Of a stretch of DNA of 64,000 nt, positions 46,027-54,375 are shown piece by piece. Below the pieces are notes generated by a model. That model did not search any database and was not told the origin of the DNA. It saw nothing but the letters and a program-made list of their open reading frames with translations. How positions within the stretch are numbered: position 1 is the first letter of the stretch; each line of letters opens with the position of its first letter. The stretch covers positions 124,001-188,000 of the forward strand of contig NZ_JAMZMI010000005.1 in the NCBI RefSeq assembly GCF_024714475.1, read 5' to 3'. The position numbers and the translations under genes were made by a program. The stretch comes from Marinoscillum sp. MHG1-6. Its GTDB lineage: Bacteria; Bacteroidota; Bacteroidia; Cytophagales; Cyclobacteriaceae.

Positions 46027-46071
46027 CAAAACTATGCTCCTTATGAGGCCGACTCTGTAACAATTGTTACG
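46027..46071 (-). promoter_or_regulatory. Crp/Fnr-type operator and -7 box upstream of the persulfide dioxygenase gene
   Basis: TGTAACAATTGTTACG (46056-46071) is a TGTAAC-N4-GTTACA palindrome with one terminal mismatch. On the minus strand a perfect -7 box, TAGTTTTG, occupies 46027-46034. Centre-to-centre distance is 33 bp, placing the operator near -40.5, as in class II Crp activation. The same geometry recurs at 47812-47856. Confidence 0.7.
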
Positions 46072-46073
46072 GT

Positions 46074-47801
46074 TCAAAGATTCGACTGGATCGCATACTC
46101 TTTATATCGATTATCCCCTTCTCCTATGAGGCCGTTCACCGCTTCGCTCAAGTCTAAGAAGATATTTTCTTTTCCTATTACATCCATGAGACCATTTACA
46201 TGAATGGCATCCCGTACCGGCCCGATCAAATCACACCAAACCATCCTTATTCCCCTCTCTTTTAAAGCCTCTACCATTTCATGCACCCCTCGAACCGCGG
46301 TGGCATCCATATGGCTAATGGGGCCTGCGTCAATAATCACGGCATGAACTTCCCCGGTGGATTTTTGAATTTCATTTTCAACAAAATCCTTGAAATACTG
46401 AATATTCACAAACTCCAGCGGTGCATCTACCCTTAGAATGATGAGGTCGTCCCAAACGTCCAGATTCCTGAAGCGACGAACATTTCGAAACTCATGATGC
46501 CCATGTACACGTCCTAAGCGTGCAACATGAGGGTACGCTGCCCGATACAGCAACACCAGTATGGATACAGCAATGCCTCCTGCTATACCCATCACCATTC
46601 CGGTGAATAGCGTAAGCAAAAAGGTAAATCCCAAAATCGAAAATTCTATTTTATCTGTTTTGAACAGCGTGAGTATATACGTCACATTCACAAGACCAAT
46701 TACTCCTACGATAATAATGGCCGCGAGTATAGTATTGGGAAGATGGTAAAATACAGGCGTTAGAAACAGCAGTACCAATGCCACCAGACCAGCACTCACC
46801 ACAAGCGCCAAAGGAGTTTTCGCACCTGACTGATCATTGACTGCCGAACGAGAAAAACCTCCTGCAACCGGGAAAGACTGAAAGAATGCGCCCACAAAAT
46901 TGGCCAAGCCGAGAGCTGCCAACTCACGATTGGCAGACACTTTATAGCTCCTTTTATTACTTTCTAATGCCTTGGCTATACTAAACGATTCCATGTAGCC
47001 TATGATCGCCATGGTCAATGCCAATGGCACGAGCTGCCCCACTCTACCCAGATCCCAATTCGGCAACAAAAAATCTGGAAGCCCGGAGGGAATTTCACGA
47101 ACGGTACTCAGGCCGGCTTCGTCAAGCTTGAAAAAATAAACAACGCCTATTCCCAAAGCAACAGCGATCAACGCCCCTGGAATCCTCTTATCCTTCTTCC
47201 CAAGAAATTTTATCAAGCCAATTGCAACAAGTCCTAAAATGAGCGCATGGAACTCTATTTCCACTACATTATTCGCGACTTCCACAACTAACCGGTAGAT
47301 ATCCGACTCCTTAATGAAGTCTAAACCCAACAAATGCGGCAATTGATTAAACCCAATAATCACTGCGGCAGCAGCTGTAAAGCCTGTAATGACAGGCTTG
47401 GATAACAAATTCGTCAGGAACCCCATTCGTAAAAGCCCTAATAGTACCTGTATTGCGCCTACCATCAAAGCCAGCAGCACCACATAACTAAGATATTCTT
47501 CTGTGCCCTGATCGGCCATTACCGACACCCCGGCAGCCACAAGAAGGGAGTCCATGGCCACAGGACCTACAGAAAGTTGTCTGGACGTTCCGAACAAAGC
47601 ATAAATGAGTTGCGGGATAATGGCTGCATAGAGCCCATAAACCGGAGGCAAGCCTGCCAGCATCGCATAGGCCATACCTTGAGGGATCAACATAATACCA
47701 ATCGTAATACCAGCGGTGAGGTCACCTGCTAACCACGATTGTTTGTAGCCTGATAGCCATTTGAGAAATGGAAAAACCTGAGAAGAGGAAAACTTACCCA
47801 T
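46074..47801 (-). CDS. SulP/SLC26-family anion permease with STAS domain
   Basis: The 575-residue protein has the SulP sequence plan: GDLTAGITIGIMLIPQGMAY near the N-terminus, LPPVYGLYAAIIPQ, FGTSRQLSVGP, ANFVGAFFQSFPVAGGFSRS and about 14 transmembrane segments. A C-terminal STAS domain follows (AVIIDAGPISHMDATAVRGV). SulP proteins carry sulfate, bicarbonate or dicarboxylates; context with persulfide oxidation, whose product is sulfite and then sulfate, favours sulfate or sulfite movement (inference). It has its own promoter and operator, and its stop lies three bases beyond the operator of the next gene. Confidence 0.92.
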   Translation of the reverse strand: MGKFSSSQVFPFLKWLSGYKQSWLAGDLTAGITIGIMLIPQGMAYAMLAGLPPVYGLYAAIIPQLIYALFGTSRQLSVGPVAMDSLLVAAGVSVMADQGTEEYLSYVVLLALMVGAIQVLLGLLRMGFLTNLLSKPVITGFTAAAAVIIGFNQLPHLLGLDFIKESDIYRLVVEVANNVVEIEFHALILGLVAIGLIKFLGKKDKRIPGALIAVALGIGVVYFFKLDEAGLSTVREIPSGLPDFLLPNWDLGRVGQLVPLALTMAIIGYMESFSIAKALESNKRSYKVSANRELAALGLANFVGAFFQSFPVAGGFSRSAVNDQSGAKTPLALVVSAGLVALVLLFLTPVFYHLPNTILAAIIIVGVIGLVNVTYILTLFKTDKIEFSILGFTFLLTLFTGMVMGIAGGIAVSILVLLYRAAYPHVARLGRVHGHHEFRNVRRFRNLDVWDDLIILRVDAPLEFVNIQYFKDFVENEIQKSTGEVHAVIIDAGPISHMDATAVRGVHEMVEALKERGIRMVWCDLIGPVRDAIHVNGLMDVIGKENIFLDLSEAVNGLIGEGDNRYKEYAIQSNL

Positions 47802-47811
47802 AATGATCCCA

Positions 47812-47856
47812 CGAAAGTATTAAGATAACGATTTCGCGATTGTAACATTGGTTACA
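47812..47856 (-). promoter_or_regulatory. Crp/Fnr-type operator and -7 box upstream of the SulP gene
   Basis: TGTAACATTGGTTACA at 47841-47856 has two perfect six-base arms around four bases. On the minus strand TACTTTCG (47812-47819), one mismatch from TAnnTTTG, is the likely -7 box. The distance between centres is again 33 bp. The putative regulator is encoded about 660 bp upstream. Confidence 0.7.
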
Positions 47857-47869
47857 TATAGGTTTTCAG

Positions 47870-48510
47870 TTGGCAATCGTCAGTTATCAGTCAACAATTA
47901 ATAGTCTTCAGCAGCAGTAAACATTCTCCCGAGACGTCACTCTGAATCCGAAGTATACGAAGGATGAAGAGTCTTATAGTTGTTGGACAGTGACCAATTT
48001 GCAGTAATCAGTCGTCAGGGGTCAGTCCATAGTTTTTAGTTGGACATTAAACCCAGAAAGTCAATCCTGAAAGGATCTTCGGGATTGGATAGCAGTCTTT
48101 AGTTAGTGGTAGAGGCCAAAAACCTAAAGCCAAACACCAAAAGCTAACAGTTATCAGTTAGAAGTAACACCCCTCCGAGACGTCACTCTGAATCCTGAGT
48201 ATGCGGAGAATGAAGAGTCTCATGGTTGGTTGGTACTTGCCAAATTGATCCATTTGTGATCCGGAATAAAGCATAAGACTCTTCGCAGCACCTGTTTGCC
48301 AACAGGCTCTCTCTGAGTGACGTTTAACGATGAAGAGTCTACCAGTTGGCTAACAGTTTTTAGGAGTCTGTTATCAGCTAACGGCCAAAAGCCAAGAGCC
48401 AAAAACCCAAAGCCAAACACCAAAAGCCAAACACCAAAAGCTAAACAGTTATCAGTTGACAGTTCATTGCTAATGGCCAAAAGCAAACGGCTAAAAGCCA
48501 AAGGCTAACA
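47870..48510. repeat. Gene-free composite repeat region between SulP and Crp/Fnr genes
   Basis: Two direct copies of a hairpin repeat (about 47931-47977 and 48177-48223, CGAGACGTCACTCTGAATCC start and GATGAAGAGTCT end) are followed by an inverted, divergent copy at about 48266-48328. Between and after them are degenerate 6-10 bp motifs such as CAGTTATCAGT and CCAAAAGCCAAA, repeated many times. Short open frames here are low-complexity translations and are not supported. Confidence 0.75.
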
Positions 48511-48511
48511 C

Positions 48512-49141
48512 CTACAATATCTCAATCCTGTTTCGATATTGCTCGATCTTCTCCTCTCTTTCGAGCTTCTTTAAAAGACGCGAGATAACGACTCTTGAGG
48601 TGCCTAAATCACCCGCAATCTGCTCATGGGTTTTATGAATGACAAACGACCCAATGGCCTGCTTCTTATCAAGCAGGTACTTATACAGGCGTTCGTCCAT
48701 CTTCATGAAAACCACCGACTCGATAGTATTGAGCAGTTCATCAAACCGGGTCTGATAGGAGGCAAAAACAAACTTTCTGAATGAGGAGTATTTCTTTACC
48801 CAGCTATCCATGTAAGACATGGGAATCATCCAAAGCATCGAATCTTCTTCGGCGATAACATGAAAAGCACTTTTTCTTCCTTCAAGGCAGCAGGTAATGG
48901 ACATCGCACAGGTCTCCCCGCCTTCCAGGTAATAAAGAAATACTTCATTTCCCTGATCATCTCTCCTCATCACTTTCAGTAAGCCATTAATTACTATTGG
49001 AATTTCCTCACCCTGATCATCCGGGCTAATGATGATACTATCCGCAGAAGCCTTCTTTTGTCTCCCCACTGTAAGGATTTCATCTACCAGGGCCTGCTCA
49101 AAACCTGCACCGAGCAGCATGGATGCCAATTGCTCTTTCAT
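48512..49141 (-). CDS. Crp/Fnr-family transcriptional regulator with Cys cluster
   Basis: The 209-residue protein has an N-terminal cyclic-nucleotide-binding-like beta-roll and a C-terminal winged helix. The recognition region THEQIAGDLGTSRVVISRLL (about residues 170-190) is Crp-like. C78, C84 and C85 occur in GGETCAMSITCCLEGRKSA, where cAMP-dependent proteins have the phosphate-binding cassette, so a redox or persulfide input rather than cAMP is plausible (inference). It is 14 bp after the lipoprotein gene on the same strand and upstream of the SulP and persulfide dioxygenase operons. Their operators fit a protein of this family. Confidence 0.9.
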   Translation of the reverse strand: MKEQLASMLLGAGFEQALVDEILTVGRQKKASADSIIISPDDQGEEIPIVINGLLKVMRRDDQGNEVFLYYLEGGETCAMSITCCLEGRKSAFHVIAEEDSMLWMIPMSYMDSWVKKYSSFRKFVFASYQTRFDELLNTIESVVFMKMDERLYKYLLDKKQAIGSFVIHKTHEQIAGDLGTSRVVISRLLKKLEREEKIEQYRNRIEIL

Positions 49142-49155
49142 AGGAAACTTATTGC

Positions 49156-50133
49156 TTAGAAACCAAGGTCATCGCCTTGTGGTTCGTTCTGATCATTCGT
49201 TTCATCCACGGGTTCGGGAACTTCCTCCGGTTCTACCGCCTCTTCCTGCTGGTTAGTGTCATTTTGATCTTCTACCGGACTGTCTATGCTTTGATCACCT
49301 TCCTCCGTAGGAGTTGGCTCCACAAAGGAGTCCGTCTGCTCTCCATCGGGTACAAAGCTGTCAGAAAATCCGGAATCAAAATCAGCGGAATCTGTGGGCT
49401 CAGGCTTGGGTTTAGGCTTTTTCTTAGGCATGGGTTGCTGGATCAGATATTGACCAAAATGCTTGTTATAATACTCCTGCTCGACATTCATCAACTTATC
49501 CTTGGGATCGTAACCATAAAGGAACTTCGGCTCAGGTTTCTTTTCCGGAGGCGGGGCTCTTGCCAAAGTCGGTAGCGCAAAGTCATCCTGAATACTGTCC
49601 GCTCCTGCAAATGCTATAGCAGTGGAATCTACGCCCAGCGAATCTTCAAAGTCAGACACGTAAAACTCTCCCACTTCCACGGCGGCTGTGTCTTCTTCCA
49701 GGCCCGGAGGTAATGCAGGTTCCTCGGGACGCAAGACATTCTCCATTGGAGCCGTTTTCATACGGTAGTTTTTCAGCCAGTAAGGCTCATACTTAACAAT
49801 TCCGTATTTTGATTTTTTAACCTCCCTTTCGTCAACTTTATAATCGCCTGCATAAGCGAAATAATCCGTCTGTTTTGGTGTTGGAGTAGGATTCGTGGGA
49901 AGGTCTGCAATTGCCGCGGTATCCGTTGCTGAGCTTTCGGAGACCGGTATGCTCGCCTTGCTTGCAAGGTACTCTGTACGCTCTGCCTCGTCTAGTTTCC
50001 AGAGATAGGAATAGTATACCATTCTAACGGAGTCGTCGAGAATGTAGGTGCTTTGAAAGGCCGGACAAATAATTTTATCCTTGCAACCAGTGAAAGCAAC
50101 AATGGAGACTAATAAGGTAATTAAAAACCTCAT
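49156..50133 (-). CDS. Acidic, proline-rich lipoprotein, hypothetical
   Basis: The ATG at 50131-50133 (MRFLITLLVSIVAFTGCKDK) gives 325 residues with a lipobox FTGC, so the protein is a lipoprotein. The N-terminal region has a short conserved-looking stretch (CPAFQSTYILDDSVRMVYYS). The middle carries Lys/Pro tracts (PMPKKKPKPKPEPT). The last 90 residues are dominated by Asp, Glu, Pro and Gln and are likely disordered. No family is recognised with certainty. It is probably anchored in the outer membrane. The Crp/Fnr gene follows 14 bp later. Confidence 0.8.
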   Translation of the reverse strand: MRFLITLLVSIVAFTGCKDKIICPAFQSTYILDDSVRMVYYSYLWKLDEAERTEYLASKASIPVSESSATDTAAIADLPTNPTPTPKQTDYFAYAGDYKVDEREVKKSKYGIVKYEPYWLKNYRMKTAPMENVLRPEEPALPPGLEEDTAAVEVGEFYVSDFEDSLGVDSTAIAFAGADSIQDDFALPTLARAPPPEKKPEPKFLYGYDPKDKLMNVEQEYYNKHFGQYLIQQPMPKKKPKPKPEPTDSADFDSGFSDSFVPDGEQTDSFVEPTPTEEGDQSIDSPVEDQNDTNQQEEAVEPEEVPEPVDETNDQNEPQGDDLGF

Positions 50134-50220
50134 AAATAGAGCATCACACAAATCAAGCCTAAAAATAGGATTATTTTAACTCTGGAAAAAGGTAAAAGTC
50201 AAATAAGAAATGAAGTGACG

Positions 50221-50991
50221 TTATTGACTTAGTATTGATTTCGACCACGAAAACATGAGTTCAACCCATCTTCTGTACATCTCTTCGGAAGGATGAAGCC
50301 CATCTGAAGCAATCAAATCCGGATTGGATGCAGCTTCTCTGGAAATAGGTGTAATGTCAAAATATTGTACTTGGTAAAGGTCTGCGATTGAATCATTTAT
50401 ACTATTGTAGAGGTCAATTTCCCTGGCAGTTTTCTCGGGGTTTCCGCTTTGTCCAAATGGTGTAACGCTGTAGTCCGGAATTGAGACAACAAACACCCTG
50501 GATGTGTCTCCTCCGGCAAAACTTATTGCCTGCTGCAAAAGCTTATCAAACTCCCTTTTTTGTTGGTCGATGGGGTATCCCCGATACTGGTTATTCACCC
50601 CGATTAACAGAGAAACAATATCGAAGGTATCTACTACATTTTCAAGAGCGATGGCAGCCAACAATTCATTCGTCGTCCAACCTGTTCTGGCAATAATTGT
50701 AGGTGCGTCTATTTTTACGCTATCATTCAAAAGCTTTGTCACCAGTTGGACAGGCCATCTTTGGTCCTCATCCACTGCTTCTCCGATCGTGTAGGAATCT
50801 CCTAATGCAAGGAAAGTCTTTTGTTTTGAGGGCACCTCAGGTTCTTTCATGGGATTGTCTTGCACGTGTGATTCTTCTGGAATGGTGTCGGTTAAGTCCT
50901 CGTATTCCGATTCAAGGCTTTTTGTTGGTTCTTCAGGAGGCTCGCAAAACGAAAATAAGAGAAAAACCAGAATTAGGGTGCTCAATTTCAT
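50221..50991 (-). CDS. SGNH/GDSL-family hydrolase lipoprotein
   Basis: The 256-residue protein has a signal peptide with a lipobox-like LFSFC at about residues 12-16 and an acidic linker. An SGNH hydrolase domain follows. Block I is FLALGDSYTIGEAV, with the nucleophilic serine of GDS. Block II is near IIARTGWTTNELLAAI (glycine), block III is SLLIGVNNQYRG (GxN), and block V is SDGLHPSEEMYRRW, with the D-x-x-H pair. It is probably an exported esterase or lipase acting on acylated polymers. It starts directly after the YjbR gene stop. Confidence 0.9.
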   Translation of the reverse strand: MKLSTLILVFLLFSFCEPPEEPTKSLESEYEDLTDTIPEESHVQDNPMKEPEVPSKQKTFLALGDSYTIGEAVDEDQRWPVQLVTKLLNDSVKIDAPTIIARTGWTTNELLAAIALENVVDTFDIVSLLIGVNNQYRGYPIDQQKREFDKLLQQAISFAGGDTSRVFVVSIPDYSVTPFGQSGNPEKTAREIDLYNSINDSIADLYQVQYFDITPISREAASNPDLIASDGLHPSEEMYRRWVELMFSWSKSILSQ

Positions 50992-51348
50992 CTAAGCTAA
51001 ACCGGCGAGCTCTTCCTTTTGTTTTTTTGTCAGACCTGAAATCACCAGGTCATAAGATTGATTGATCCATTCCCTTATTTGGGCATCTGCCACTGAACCA
51101 TCCATCATAATCGTATTCCAGTGTTTTTTGTTCATGTGATAACCAGGCATTACTGCCGGATACTCTTCTCTGAGTTTTTCAGCAATATCCGGATCACACT
51201 TGAGGTTAATACTCGAAAAACTTTCAATATCCGTCAGCGCAAACATTTTTCCCATCACCTTAAAAACCAGTGTTTCGGGGCCAAACGGGACCTCCTCGGT
51301 CACTCCAGGCTTAGAAAGACAGAAATTCCGATAATCTTCAATGTTCAT
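50992..51348 (-). CDS. MmcQ/YjbR-family protein
   Basis: The 118-residue protein contains the YjbR fold: MNIEDYRNFCLSKPGVTEEV, then FGPETLVFKVMGKMFALTDI, and the C-terminal MPGYHMNKKHWNTIMMDGSV with IREWINQSYDLVISGLTKKQ. Its fold resembles the CyaY-like DNA-binding group. Biological role is not established. It sits between the DUF6728 gene and the SGNH gene in a same-strand series with gaps of three bases or less. Confidence 0.9.
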   Translation of the reverse strand: MNIEDYRNFCLSKPGVTEEVPFGPETLVFKVMGKMFALTDIESFSSINLKCDPDIAEKLREEYPAVMPGYHMNKKHWNTIMMDGSVADAQIREWINQSYDLVISGLTKKQKEELAGLA

Positions 51349-51351
51349 GAG

Positions 51352-51567
51352 TTACATGGCTCTGATGATAAACCGGGCGATGATCACAATCAAACAAATC
51401 AGAAAGATCAACATGGAAATCTTGTTGATACCATGCATCATCTTAATATTGATGTTCGTAGGCCTGCTAGGGTCCTTTTTTCTAAAAAAATAGGTTAATA
51501 CCTCTCTGAAATTGAAATAATAACCGGGCTCATGTTTCTCCTTTTCTTCATTCTCCATAGTCACCAT
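51352..51567 (-). CDS. DUF6728-type small membrane protein
   Basis: The 71-residue protein has an acidic N-terminus, the conserved YYFNFREVLTYFFRKKDPSR block, MMHGINKISMLIFLICLIVI and one C-terminal transmembrane helix. The pattern matches a Bacteroidota-only family of unknown function. The ATG overlaps the TAA of ispG by one base (TAATG), so translation is probably coupled. A second ATG lies three codons in. Confidence 0.82.
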   Translation of the reverse strand: MVTMENEEKEKHEPGYYFNFREVLTYFFRKKDPSRPTNINIKMMHGINKISMLIFLICLIVIIARFIIRAM

Positions 51568-53555
51568 TAATTTACAGCCTCTGCCGATGGCTCTATCCAG
51601 TTGCCATCTTCCCTAATCAGCTCAATCAGTTCATCCAAAGCCTTCGCCGACGGCACACCACGTTTCACCACTTCTTTACCTTTATATAATGTGATCTTAC
51701 CCTTTCCGGAACCAACATAACCATAATCGGCATCTGCCATTTCTCCCGGGCCATTCACAATACAACCCATGATCCCGATCTTGATTCCTTTCAGATGATC
51801 CGTTCTTTTACGAATCATGGCCGTAGTTTCCTGAAGGTCAAATAAGGTTCGCCCACAGGACGGACATGAAATATATTCCGTCTTGGTTATCCTGGTTCGG
51901 GCGGCTTGCAGTACCCCAAAAGCGATCTCATTATATTTCTTAACTTGCCGAAACAAATGATCCTGACTATCAAATTGAGAAGTGGTGATCATACAGCCAT
52001 CTCCAAAACCATCGATCAACAGACCTCCAATATCCGTTGCCGGAAACATCATCATGGCATCCTCCTCCAGTTGCGGATAAACCCTCTCGATGATAACCGG
52101 CACTTTTACTCCCGCTTTATCCAGCTTGAAAAAAGCATTTCGCAGAGCGGCCATTGCATGGGTATTGCGGGTAGTGAGCATCAGTACCATGTTGGACGTC
52201 CCTTTTAGGGCCTCAAGGACGGAATTGCTCAGCCTGATTTCATCCACTCTGACAAAATTGAGCTCCGGATGAAGCACCTCCCCCAAGTCCCGTGTCTCTA
52301 ATAATGGGTATATTGACTTTGAACAACCATCTGTAACCCAGGCAGCGTGATCAACAATTTCTTTTAGTCCGTTTGGCAACATGAACGATACCGGATTGGT
52401 ACCTGTATAAATGAAATCTGTACCCAGGTCGCTCATCGTCCACTTATCAAGTGCCGGTAAGTAAAAATGACCCACGTTTTTCAAATCAGCCATTTCCAGG
52501 TTTTCCACCTTAGAAAAGTCAGCAATTACCCTGGGCACATTAGTATCACCAATATTAAGGACCTCCAGTGATCCCCTTTTAGAATATTCAAAAGGATTGT
52601 AGTTTGGATTTTCTACTGCATCTATTTCCTGATGCTCCTCCCTGTTGAGAAAACGATCAACGAGAATTCTCCCTACTGGCGACTCAACTTCCGGAGCTTC
52701 TGTCAAAGAAACTCTCACGGTGTCCCCCAAACCGTCCTCCAGTAAAGTACCGATGCCTAATGCGGACTTTATTCTGCCATCCTCAGCTTCACCCGCTTCG
52801 GTTACACCCAGGTGCAACGGATATGGTTTCAAGCCCTCCTCTTCCAACTTCTGCACAAGCAGTCTATAAGCCTGAACCATAACCTGAGGGTTGCTGGATT
52901 TCATAGAAATTACGAGGTCATAGTACTCGTTTTTTTCACAAATCCGGATAAACTCTAAGGCCGACTCTACCATCCCGATAGGTGTATCTCCATATCTGCT
53001 CATGATGCGGTCAGAAAGTGAACCATGATTCGTTCCGATCCTCATGGCTGTACCATGTTCTTTACAGATGTTAATCAGCGGCGTAAATTTCTGTTCAATC
53101 CTTAACAACTCGTCCTGATAGGCCTCATCCGTATATTCTATCTCCTCGAATTTCTTTTTGTCAGCGTAATTTCCAGGGTTTACCCGTACTTTCTCCACGA
53201 TTTTGGCCGCTAGCTCAGCCGCGTTGGGGGTGAAATGTATATCAGCAACTAAAGGAGCCTGAATGTTTCTCTTTCGAAGCTCATCTCGAATGTTTCTTAA
53301 GTTTTCAGCCTCCTTAACACTTGGGGCCGTGATCCTCACATATTCACAACCGGATTCCACCATTCGGATTGCTTGCTCCACGGAGCCCGCTGTATCCATG
53401 GTATCCACGGTAGTCATCGACTGAACTCTTATTGGCTGATCCCCTCCAAGAGGCACCTCCCCTATATTTACTTCAAGCGTCTGTCTGCGCTTATAAGATG
53501 TCAGGGATTCACAATATCTAATAGGCTCCAGAACCTCTGCTGCTTTTGTCTCCAT
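51567..53555 (-). CDS. ispG: 4-hydroxy-3-methylbut-2-enyl diphosphate synthase, large-insert type
   Basis: The ATG at 53553-53555 gives 662 residues; a GTG seven codons upstream would overlap the SDR gene. The N-terminal TIM barrel includes GGDQPIRVQSMTTVDTMDTA and VADIHFTPNAAELAAKIVEK. A large middle insert (about residues 290-550) marks the long form found in Chlamydia, Bacteroidota and plants. The 4Fe-4S domain has SCPSCGRTLFDLQ and GCIVNGPGEMADADYGYVG. It performs the penultimate step of the MEP isoprenoid pathway. It heads the series DUF6728, YjbR and SGNH. Confidence 0.95.
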   Translation of the reverse strand: METKAAEVLEPIRYCESLTSYKRRQTLEVNIGEVPLGGDQPIRVQSMTTVDTMDTAGSVEQAIRMVESGCEYVRITAPSVKEAENLRNIRDELRKRNIQAPLVADIHFTPNAAELAAKIVEKVRVNPGNYADKKKFEEIEYTDEAYQDELLRIEQKFTPLINICKEHGTAMRIGTNHGSLSDRIMSRYGDTPIGMVESALEFIRICEKNEYYDLVISMKSSNPQVMVQAYRLLVQKLEEEGLKPYPLHLGVTEAGEAEDGRIKSALGIGTLLEDGLGDTVRVSLTEAPEVESPVGRILVDRFLNREEHQEIDAVENPNYNPFEYSKRGSLEVLNIGDTNVPRVIADFSKVENLEMADLKNVGHFYLPALDKWTMSDLGTDFIYTGTNPVSFMLPNGLKEIVDHAAWVTDGCSKSIYPLLETRDLGEVLHPELNFVRVDEIRLSNSVLEALKGTSNMVLMLTTRNTHAMAALRNAFFKLDKAGVKVPVIIERVYPQLEEDAMMMFPATDIGGLLIDGFGDGCMITTSQFDSQDHLFRQVKKYNEIAFGVLQAARTRITKTEYISCPSCGRTLFDLQETTAMIRKRTDHLKGIKIGIMGCIVNGPGEMADADYGYVGSGKGKITLYKGKEVVKRGVPSAKALDELIELIREDGNWIEPSAEAVN

Positions 53556-53565
53556 AATTGATTGC

Positions 53566-54279
53566 TCAAATATCACCCAATTGCGGTCTAATTACCAGAT
53601 CTTCTACCACGGACCGATCACTCAATTCATAAGTTATCAATACCATCTCTGCCACATCTTCCGGCTTCATGAATCGCTCTTCAGGCAAATCCACCCCTTC
53701 CCAACTCGCGGTGTAAGTTGCACCGGGCATCACTGATGTAACCCGAATACCGTGAGGCTTCATCTCTTCTCTTAACACTTTTGACATGCCATATAGTGCG
53801 AATTTGCTAATACAATAGGACCCGCCATTACTATAAGCCATAATAGACGCTGTTGAGCACATATTAAAGATATGTCCACGAGCATTTTCCTTCATGTTAT
53901 GGATCAGTCCGCGGGTGAGGTAATACGCACTGTAAAGGTTCGTCTGTATCATCTTTTCCAAGGCACCTTCATCTTCATTGTGCACTTCTCCAGGAATAAA
54001 AATCCCAGTGTTATTCACCAATATTTCTACCGGCTTTCCAATCATTTGTACAAACTCAACAAAGTCCTCAGTAGCCTGTTTTGAAGAAAGATCTGCCTTG
54101 AAAACATATACTCTATTTCCGTACTGGGCTTCTACCTCAGACTTTAGGGAATCAAGATCCTTCTGGCTTCGTGAGCAGGTCGCAATTTCAAATCCTTTAG
54201 CCGAAAAGCTGTGAATAATGGCCTTGCCGATGCCTTTAGTCCCTCCAGATACGACTATTAGTTTGCTATTATTTTCCAT
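53566..54279 (-). CDS. Short-chain dehydrogenase/reductase
   Basis: The 237-residue classical SDR has the cofactor motif VVSGGTKGIGKAII, EILVNNTGIFIPGE (NNAG with Thr for Ala), the catalytic serine in MCSTASIMAYSNGGSYCISK and the YCISK Y-x3-K pair. The basic residue after the first strand (ATCSRS) suggests NADP(H). Substrate unknown. It lies 10 bp upstream of ispG on the same strand and could be co-transcribed. A TAnnTTTG-like box (TAGTTTTG, 54340-54347, minus) sits 61 bases before the ATG. Confidence 0.92.
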   Translation of the reverse strand: MENNSKLIVVSGGTKGIGKAIIHSFSAKGFEIATCSRSQKDLDSLKSEVEAQYGNRVYVFKADLSSKQATEDFVEFVQMIGKPVEILVNNTGIFIPGEVHNEDEGALEKMIQTNLYSAYYLTRGLIHNMKENARGHIFNMCSTASIMAYSNGGSYCISKFALYGMSKVLREEMKPHGIRVTSVMPGATYTASWEGVDLPEERFMKPEDVAEMVLITYELSDRSVVEDLVIRPQLGDI

Positions 54280-54375
54280 TGTCAGGGATTAAAGCTTAAA
54301 AGGGTCAGTAATGTTTGATCTTTAGTTGCTAATTTTCAGCAAAACTAAGCGATATCTGAAAGAAGAGGATTCCGA

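Noticed and set aside
48220-48508. Open frames on both strands in the low-complexity field
   Set aside because: The translations are repetitive and depend on short motif repeats; no start signal or family match.
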